From Abelmoschus esculentus (lineage: Eukaryota; Streptophyta; Magnoliopsida; Malvales; Malvaceae): a stretch of 64,000 nt of DNA. Below are positions 57,017 to 64,000 of the stretch, piece by piece. The stretch is taken from positions 14,660,001 through 14,724,000 of the forward strand of contig JAUCBN010000037.1 in NCBI GenBank assembly GCA_035048815.1, given 5' to 3'. The position numbers and the translations under genes are program-made. Every line of letters begins with the position of its first letter. Within the stretch, counting starts at the first letter, position 1. The notes beneath the pieces were generated by a model. That model saw only the letters and a list, made by a program, of their open reading frames with translations. It was not told the DNA's origin and made no database searches.

Positions 57017-60000
57017 AGGGATGTAAAAAGCTGACTCGACTGAAACCTGTTCGAGTCAGAATTTGGTTTGACTCGGGAATGTAATGACCCGATCTATAAC
57101 CGATTGTTGTTGACCCGAACCCGAGTTGAACCTATTACTGTAGTAACCGAACCCGAACTGTATCCGTCCGAGAATGACCCGAACCCGATTTCAACTTGTT
57201 ACTATGGACTCAAAACCCGACTGAAATGAACCCGAACCCGAGTCTGACCTGACAGATAACCGATATTACCCGACTGAATCAACCCGAGACCTGATTTTAC
57301 CCGACCTGATAAATGACCCGACTTGTTTTGAACTCGACCTGTTATTGTCCTGAACTAATATTAACAAGACTTAATATTTACAGGACATGTATTAAGTACA
57401 TCTATAATTTAATAAATTTAAAATATTGATAAATAAAATTAGGCTTAAAAAATAGAATTAAACATGAAAATTAATTTAAGGATTAATATTTAAATTTAGT
57501 ATTACATATTTAATTAAATTAATTTATTTACTATTTTATTTAATTTTAATGTATTTAATTTTAATTATAATTTTAAATTAATATTTAATTAAGTTAAATT
57601 AACTTATTAAACTTAGGATTAATTAAGATAAATTAAAATATAAAAACATAAATTACAAATATAATTAAAAGAATTCTAAAATCAAATGTAGATTTTTATT
57701 AAATTAATCTAAATTATGATTCAATTAAATTAAACTAAAACAATTGATAAAAAAAAGTTAATCGATAAAAAAGAGTGAAAAGTCAAAATTTTGGAGGCAA
57801 ATAAGTCACTTATTTTTTAAGTTTGAGATTAATTTACTTTTAGTGTAAAATTTTTGAAGAGATATAAGTTATTTAAAATTTTAGAGGGAAATAGAAATAA
57901 ATTTTGATTATTATATAAAAAATAGGAAAAAACAAAATTTTGGAGGGAATTAATATATATAGTAAATTTTGGTAGATTATTATTACAATATATAATCAAA
58001 TAATAAAATTTGATTAAATATAATCAATTAAAAATATATAAAAAAAGGAGATTAGATTTAGATATTCATTTGACACTACTTTAGGTCAGGTAAAAAATTC
58101 CGCATATTTTTATATAAGTCTCGCCTAAAAAATTGAATCTCACGTTATTTCAATTTGGTTATGATCACTTGAAAATTAAGTTAAATTTTATTTTTTTATT
58201 CGATTTATTCCTCATATAACTAAAATCAAATTATATATTTTAAAATTGTTTCAATTTAATCATAGAGAATTAGATTAGTGATTGGATAATTGGTCTTAAA
58301 GAATTAATAATATACATACATTAATTCATAAATAAATTAAATACATATATTAATATAAATTTAAGTATATATTTATTATATATGTATTAAATTATATTAT
58401 ATACATAATATATATTAACGTATATTATATACATATATTAATATATACATCTAGTAAATATATATATATATAAAAAGAATAAGTATATATATTAATGTAT
58501 ACATCTAATATATACACATATATAAGTATACATATATGAATATATACATACACATATATTATATACATACATATATATTATATACATATACATACATATA
58601 TATTATATATTTATATATATAGTATTATATTTTTATACATATTATATATTTCATATTTTCATATATAATATCATTCCGTATATAGTATAAATTTCATATT
58701 TTTATTTTTAAAATATATTAAATTATATTTTATAAGTATAAATTGTAATGTATTAAAGTACGTTAAAATTAATTTTTTCACCGAATTTAACTATTATTAT
58801 TTTATAATTTTTATAATTTAATCTTTATAACTTTATTTTTATTTCAAATTGACTACTATTTATTTTTCTAATTTAGTTTAGTGTTTTTAATAAGATAATA
58901 TTTTATTGGCATAAAGATAATTTTAACCCTTAACGTTTATGATTTTTATCATTTTGGCCCTCATCCTTTTTTTAGGATAAATTTAGCCCTTAACCTATAT
59001 CTTTTTGACAAACATCTTATTTTTTAACTAGCATAATGATTAAATAGTTAAAAAATTAACAATAATGATATGTCATATATATGTAGAATTATATTTAAGA
59101 TTTGAGAATACTTAGTAGCCTTTTATTTTAGATTTAATTAATTTTTAATATTTTATTTAAATTTTAATTATTTTATATTTTATGTTAGAATAATATTTTA
59201 TTTTACATGTATATATTTGTCATTATCATAAAAAATTAATGATAATGGCATGTTATATATATGTAGAATGAGTCTAGATGTTATGTTTTTAAAATATATT
59301 ATCACGTATCTATGATATGTCAATATCGTTAAATTTTTAATGGTCTAATCATTATGTTAGTTAAAAATTAAGTTATTTGTCAAACAGACATAGGTTAAGA
59401 GTTAAATTTATCCCGAAAAAAGAATGAGGGTCAAAATGATAAAAATTATAAACGTTAAGGGTTAAAATTATCTTTATGCCTATTTTATTTTATTAATGTT
59501 TATCCTTTTTAATTTAAAACTTTATTTTTTTAGTCCAATGTTTATTTCTTATTAATTTTTGTAATTTAACCCAATTTTTAAGATATTAATCATTTGATGA
59601 TATTTTTATTTAGTCTAGCGCATAATATTTATTTTTAATGAATTCATGCTAGTTAAAGATGTTAGATATTAAATAATTAATTCGAAATGAATGATCAACC
59701 ATTCAACCCAAAGTTTATCGGTTATTTACTTAATTACTTATTTGTACCAAACTAAAATTTAATAATTTTAATTAATATGAAGTTAAAACATGATTTAATT
59801 GGCCTAAAATAAAACTAACTTGAAATGAACTCGACCTGAAATGCAACTGAACTGAAATGAACCCGACCTGAAATGAACCTGTCAATTATCTGATTTGGAC
59901 CCGAACCGTTTGAACCTGATCTGAAATGAACCCGACATGAAAAAGACCGACCTGAAATAGACCTGCACCCGACCCGAATCGAGTCAAAAACATCAAATCA

Positions 60001-60083
60001 ACCTAAAATGACTTGTATCTGATTTTATCCGACCTAACAGTACCCGACCAGAAACCCATCCAAATAACTGTTTTTACATCCTT
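57017..60083. mobile_element. Mutator-like non-autonomous element (3,067 bp), block 2 copy
   Basis: Same element and site as 41551-44604. Duplication ATATGACATT at 57007-57016 and 60084-60093; left end AGGGATGTAAAAAG, right end one base changed (CATCCTT). Subterminal CCCGACCTGAAAT arrays and an AT-rich, TATATACATA-rich interior. No transposase. Confidence 0.78.
58908..59480. mobile_element. Long-TIR MITE (573 bp), block 2 copy
   Basis: GGCATAAAGATAATTTTAAC TIRs with TATTTTATT on both sides (58899-58907 and 59481-59489), nested in the Mutator-like element exactly as in block 1. Confidence 0.82.
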
Positions 60084-60093
60084 ATATGACATT

Positions 60094-60376
60094 GTCCCTT
60101 CAAATTTTAAAAATTGCAAGTATTGATTTACTACCTACATTATAATTTTTGATCTAGATTCCAAAATAAACTTTAAATATTTTATTTTCTCCAAATAAAA
60201 ACTCTAAATAATCTATATATTCAACGCAACAACATTCTAGGTTAGTTAGGTATTATCAATTTAATAGCAGACTTCAAAAACTAATTTGAATTTATTATAA
60301 TGTTTAAATTCACAAGATGATATTTAATTTGCATTTATGTTAATTATAATTTTATTTAAAAAAATAAGTGTTATTA
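60094..60376. other. AT-rich flank
   Basis: Matches 44615-44897 of block 1 (GTCCCTTCAAATTTTAAAA onward). No gene. Confidence 0.55.
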
Positions 60377-60385
60377 TATTTTTAA

Positions 60386-61401
60386 GGCTTAACTCAATAA
60401 TAGGTGCCCAAAGTATACACTTTTTTTTAAAATAGGTGCTTAATGTTTTTTTGGCTGAAATAAGTGCTTAAACTATATTTTTTTTTTGAGATAGATGCCT
60501 AATGTATTTTTTGACTGAAATAGGTGCCTAAAGTTTTATTCTCTTAGTGTTTTAAGGTAACACTGTTAAAAGAAAATGGTTTAATTTATAAATAAGTACT
60601 TAAACTATATATATTTTTAAAATAGGTGCCTAATGTATTTTTATTGAAATAAATGCCTACTTTTTTTCTTATAAGTAATTTATATTTCTTATAAAATATA
60701 AAATTATTTATATTAACGTTTTAATCTATTAAATTATTTATTATAATTGATTAATAATTTATTTATATTTCACATTCGCAATTTGTAGACGAAAAAACTC
60801 CATGATTTTAACAATTATTAACTACCTTCGCATTACACCCCATAGGCCATAATTTAAGTTGTTTTGAGTAATTCTGAAGCGCTACTACGCACCATCTATT
60901 ACCGGCCTTGCCATTATGTTGTTTTCATTGCAAGGAATCTGGTTTTCAATGTAAATCTGGTACAGTAGACATCTGTGTCGGCTGTCCAGGCTAAATGAGA
61001 AAGAAAAATGGATGAAGGTGAAACACCATGGCTAATCACTTCAAGAAGCTACAACTACCAAACGACCTGTACAAGAACCACAGGCATTGGCAATTGCAGA
61101 AATATAAATTACTTATAAGAAAAAAATTAGGCATTTATTCCAATAAAAAATACATTAGGTACCTATTTTAAAAAATATATAATTTAGGTATTTATTTATA
61201 AATTAAATCATTTTCTTTTAACAGTGTCACCTTAAAACACTAAGGGAATAAAACTTTAGGCACCTATTTCAGCCAAAAAATACATTAGGCACCTATCTCA
61301 GAAAAAATATATAATTTAGACACTTATTTCAGCCAAAAAAAACATTAGGTACTTATTTCAGAAAAAATATATACTTTAGGCACCTATTACTGAGTTAAGC
61401 C
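60386..61401. mobile_element. Long-TIR Mutator-type element (1,016 bp), block 2 only
   Basis: Two 304-bp terminal inverted repeats (60386-60689 and 61098-61401) starting GGCTTAACTCA, flanked by the 9-bp duplication TATTTTTAA (60377-60385 and 61402-61410). The empty site is in block 1 at about 44898-44907. The TIRs consist of repeated TAGGTGCCTAA.GT-like units. The ~400-bp interior includes a more GC-rich stretch (about 60820-61095) unlike the TIRs, possibly captured host sequence. No transposase ORF. Confidence 0.88.
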
Positions 61402-61961
61402 TATTTTTAAAATATTAATAATATAACAATTATAAATATTTAAAAATAAATTTAAACAGAAACAAAAACATTGAACAACTTAAACTCATGTTTATTAAAA
61501 TTAAAACACTTAAATAAATAAAATATTTTCATCACCACTATATATATATATATATATATATATACCTTATAAATAAAATTAGGTATAAAGATAATTTTAA
61601 TTCTTAACGTTTATAATTTTTATCATTTTGGCCCTTATTCTTTTTTTTTGGGATAAATTAGGTACTTATTTCAGAAAAAATATATACTTTAGGCACCTAT
61701 TACTGAGTTAAGCCTATTTTTAAAATATTAATAATATAACAATTATAAATATTTAAAAATAAATTTAAACAGAAACAAAAACATTGAACAACTTAAACTC
61801 ATGTTTATTAAAATTAAAACACTTAAATAAATAAAATATTTTCATCACCACTATATATATATATATATACCTTATAAATAAAATTAGGTATAAAGATAAT
61901 TTTAATTCTTAACGTTTATAATTTTTATCATTTTGGCCCTTATTCTTTTTTTGGGATAAAT
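61345..61961 (+). repeat. Tandem duplication of ~313 bp covering a TIR end and its flank
   Basis: 61345-61657 is repeated directly at 61658-61961. Both start TTAGGTACTTATTTCAG inside the right TIR and run through the TA microsatellite to TTTTTTGGGATAAA. It arose after the long-TIR element inserted, because it copies the TIR terminus. Confidence 0.8.
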
Positions 61962-62215
61962 TTAGCCCTTAACCTATATTTTTTTTACAAATAACTTATT
62001 TTTTAACTATCATGATAACTGGACCGTTAAAAATTTAACGATGATGACATGTCATATGCATACGATAATATATTTTAAATGACATAGCATCTAACCTATC
62101 AAATACATATATATATATGAAATATAATTTTATTACAATATAAAATAATTAAAATTTAAATAAAATATTAAAAAATTAAATATTTCTAAAATAAAATACT
62201 ACTAAACATTTCCTA
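61887..62215. mobile_element. Partial MITE of the GGCATAAAG family
   Basis: Begins GGTATAAAGATAATTTTAAT and follows the MITE arm and interior to about 62215 (ACTACTAAACATTTCCTAC). The far TIR is missing. A short inverted repeat follows (CTAACTACGATAGAATCAAA at 62212 and its complement near 62306). Confidence 0.6.
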
Positions 62216-62334
62216 CCCCTAACTACGATAGAATCAAAATCCTATATTAAAAAATATGATTAATTGATTTTTTTAATATTTTATTTAAATTTTAATTTTT
62301 TTAAAATAAGATTTTGATTCTATTATAGTTAGGG

Positions 62335-62353
62335 TTATGGTCAAACTTAGCTG
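62335..62353 (-). pseudogene. Relic of the 5' end of a type II MMP gene
   Basis: 19 bp plus context (TTATGGTCAAACTTAGCTGT, then CATTTCCAA) match the first ten or so codons of the type II genes, including the start ATG in the CAT on the plus strand. Directly after CCAA the sequence jumps to the flank normally found beyond the Mutator-like element. CCAA is present at both source sites, so this looks like a microhomology deletion. Confidence 0.55.
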
Positions 62354-62770
62354 TCATTTCCAAATAAAAGCTCTAAATAATCTATATATTCAATGCAGTA
62401 GCATTCTAGGTTAGTTACGGTATTATCAATTTAATAGAGGACTTCAAAAATTAATTTGAATTCATTATAATGTTTAAATTCACAAGATGATATTTAATTT
62501 GAATTTATGTTAATTATAATTTTATTTAAAAAAATTAATTGTTATTATATTTTTAAAAAATTAATAATATGATCATTATAAATATTTAAAAATAAATTTA
62601 AACAGAAACACAAACATGATGAACAATTTAAACTCATGTTTATTAAAATTAAAATACATAAATAAATAAAATATTTTCATCAACACTATATAAATACATA
62701 CACACACTTTATAAATAAAGTAATTTAAATTCATGTTTATTAAAATAAATATCATTTATTTTTATTCGTG
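62354..62770. repeat. Third copy of the distal flank repeat
   Basis: Matches 44717-45085 and 60195-60376 plus 61411-61570 (ATTCTAGGTTAGTTA, TTCACAAGATGATATTTAAT). It indicates the remains of another unit of the duplicated cluster. Confidence 0.65.
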
Positions 62771-63466
62771 CGGCGGCTAACAACAGCGGCCATTATTCCA
62801 ATCTCTAAAGTCTACTTTCCCGCTTTACTTGTGATACTAAAGTAGGGTGATCATTTATTTAAATTGAGTCGAAAAAATTTAAGTTAATTGAATTGTTAAA
62901 TTTTATTTTATAAAATATTTTTATTTTTTATTTGATTTGATTTGAATAAATTAATTCGATTTGTTTAAATTTAATTATATTTATATTATTATTGTCTTAA
63001 TTATTAGATCTAATTTGAATAGATTTTTATAACAACATATAATATACATAATTTTTTATAAAAAAAATCACACGTAATATAATATATTATGAAGAGTTAA
63101 ATGACTCGACTAAAATTTTAAAAAAAAAACTATTAATTAATAAAAATTGTAAATTATTCAAATTTTATTTTATAATTTATTTTTAATACAAAAGAGATTT
63201 GAAAAAAAATACCATATAAAAATACTAAAACAAATGTACAACCAAAATAGTAAAACAAATGTTGATTTTGAGATTTTTTTTTTTGACATTTTACAAGAAT
63301 TTTTACGTCACAGATTCTAGTTTATTTTTAAAAAATATTAAACTTGTTAAAAAAATTATGACTTCTACTTATATCGCAATATATCTCTAATTTATAAAAT
63401 AAAAATATTCACCAAAACCCGTAAAATAAAAAAAGTCATATAAATCTTTGAAAGTATATTAAGTTG
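62771..63466. other. AT-rich intergenic DNA, no gene
   Basis: A short GC-richer patch at 62768-62850 (GTGCGGCGGCTAACAACAGC) stands out; the rest is low-complexity A/T. Nothing recognised. Confidence 0.5.
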
Positions 63467-64000
63467 TGTTATGAATTCTTTATTTATTTACGGTGGATAT
63501 TAATATTAAATAATATTTTAATATACTTTTATTGGAATTAGGACTATCATCTACTTTATTATTAGAGTTTAATTCCCATTAAAATTAGGACTTTCATCTT
63601 ATTCCTATAAATATAGACTTTTGGAGAAAGCATTGTATAACCTACTTTTGAGAATATAATACAAGTCTCTCTCATCTTTGTTCATCTATTTTGTTCTTGT
63701 TCTTTAGTTTATTTACAACACGTTATCAACTCGAGACTCTAACCAACGGAGGTATTTGTCGTTCAAATCTTAAAGGATTTATTAAAAATAATTTATTAAT
63801 AGCATGAATCAAAGATAAGTTTTTCTCCATCAATTATATTCTAATTTTCATTTTATCTTTCTTTCTTGATTTTTGACTTTATTTTTAATTTTTAAAAAAC
63901 CTTTGGTTGTTTGGTGTTTGTGTAACGATAAAGTGGCTCAATTACCGTGGTGCTTATCGACAATTCTTGAAAAAGATTTTAACAAGATATTGGTAACTAA
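63467..64000 (+). mobile_element. Copia element, 5' LTR and leader; runs off the right edge
   Basis: LTR 63467-63720 (254 bp, TGTTATG...ACAACA) with a TATA box at 63606-63613. It is preceded by AGTTG, the candidate target site (63462-63466). After the LTR comes CGTTATCAACTCGAGACTC, the primer-binding region shared with the element at 4187. The following ~280 bp are leader. The last bases may be near the start of gag, but no coding frame can be confirmed. It belongs to the same family as 1-4419 and 39923-40160. Confidence 0.82.

Larger units (their letters stand above)
45366..62215. repeat. Segmental duplication block 2 (type I + type II MMP)
   Basis: Collinear with 26500-45365. Block-2-only features are the LINE fragment (46501-46655), solo LTRs (49094-50211, 51788-53746), the CGAGTCGAG-rich element (55401-55945) and the long-TIR element (60386-61401). 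It lacks the chromovirus and Tourist-like MITE of block 1. Confidence 0.78.

Overview
This is a plant nuclear window, from a eudicot as far as I can judge. It is very AT-rich, full of LTR retrotransposons and MITE-like elements, and its only host gene family is plant matrixins (matrix metalloproteinases, MMPs) with intronless genes. The repeat style would fit a malvid such as Malvaceae, but that is a weak inference. No prokaryotic operons, rRNA or tRNA genes, or CRISPR arrays were seen.

Layout. 1-4419: right part of a decayed Ty1/copia element on the minus strand (partial RT, integrase, protease, gag, 5' LTR). 4420-6861: AT-rich DNA ending in a copy of the sequence that elsewhere lies just 3' of an MMP gene. 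6862-23527: a Ty3/gypsy Tekay/Del-type element (minus), whose left LTR carries a nested Athila-type element (7738-15801, minus, TSD AGGAC). 23528-26500: AT-rich repeats, an Athila-related solo LTR and a hairpin element. 26500-45365 (block 1) and about 45366-62215 (block 2): a tandem segmental duplication. Each block carries, on the minus strand, a type I MMP with an intact ORF (28166-28843; 47034-47711) and a type II MMP pseudogene (40725-41399; 56127-56802). 62335-62770: a relic of a further unit. 63467-64000: the 5' LTR and leader of another copia element (plus), running off the right edge.

The two blocks act as a natural record of insertions. Shared insertions predate the duplication: a ~3 kb Mutator-like element with a MITE nested in it. 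Block-specific insertions postdate it, or were lost from the other copy. In block 1 these are a chromovirus deletion derivative at 30924-35719, a Tourist-like MITE and a copia solo LTR. In block 2 they are a LINE 3' fragment, two long solo LTRs, a CGAGTCGAG-rich element and a 1,016-bp long-TIR element. For several of these the sister block gives the empty target site.

The most biologically interesting content is the MMP family. The proteins are compact (225 aa) and secreted. They keep the cysteine-switch-like motif and the HExxHxxGxxH zinc site, but lack a full propeptide and the usual structural-zinc histidines. Both type I copies are open with TATA boxes about 75 bp upstream of the ATG; both type II copies are dead from independent single-base lesions. 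Every retroelement coding region present is broken.
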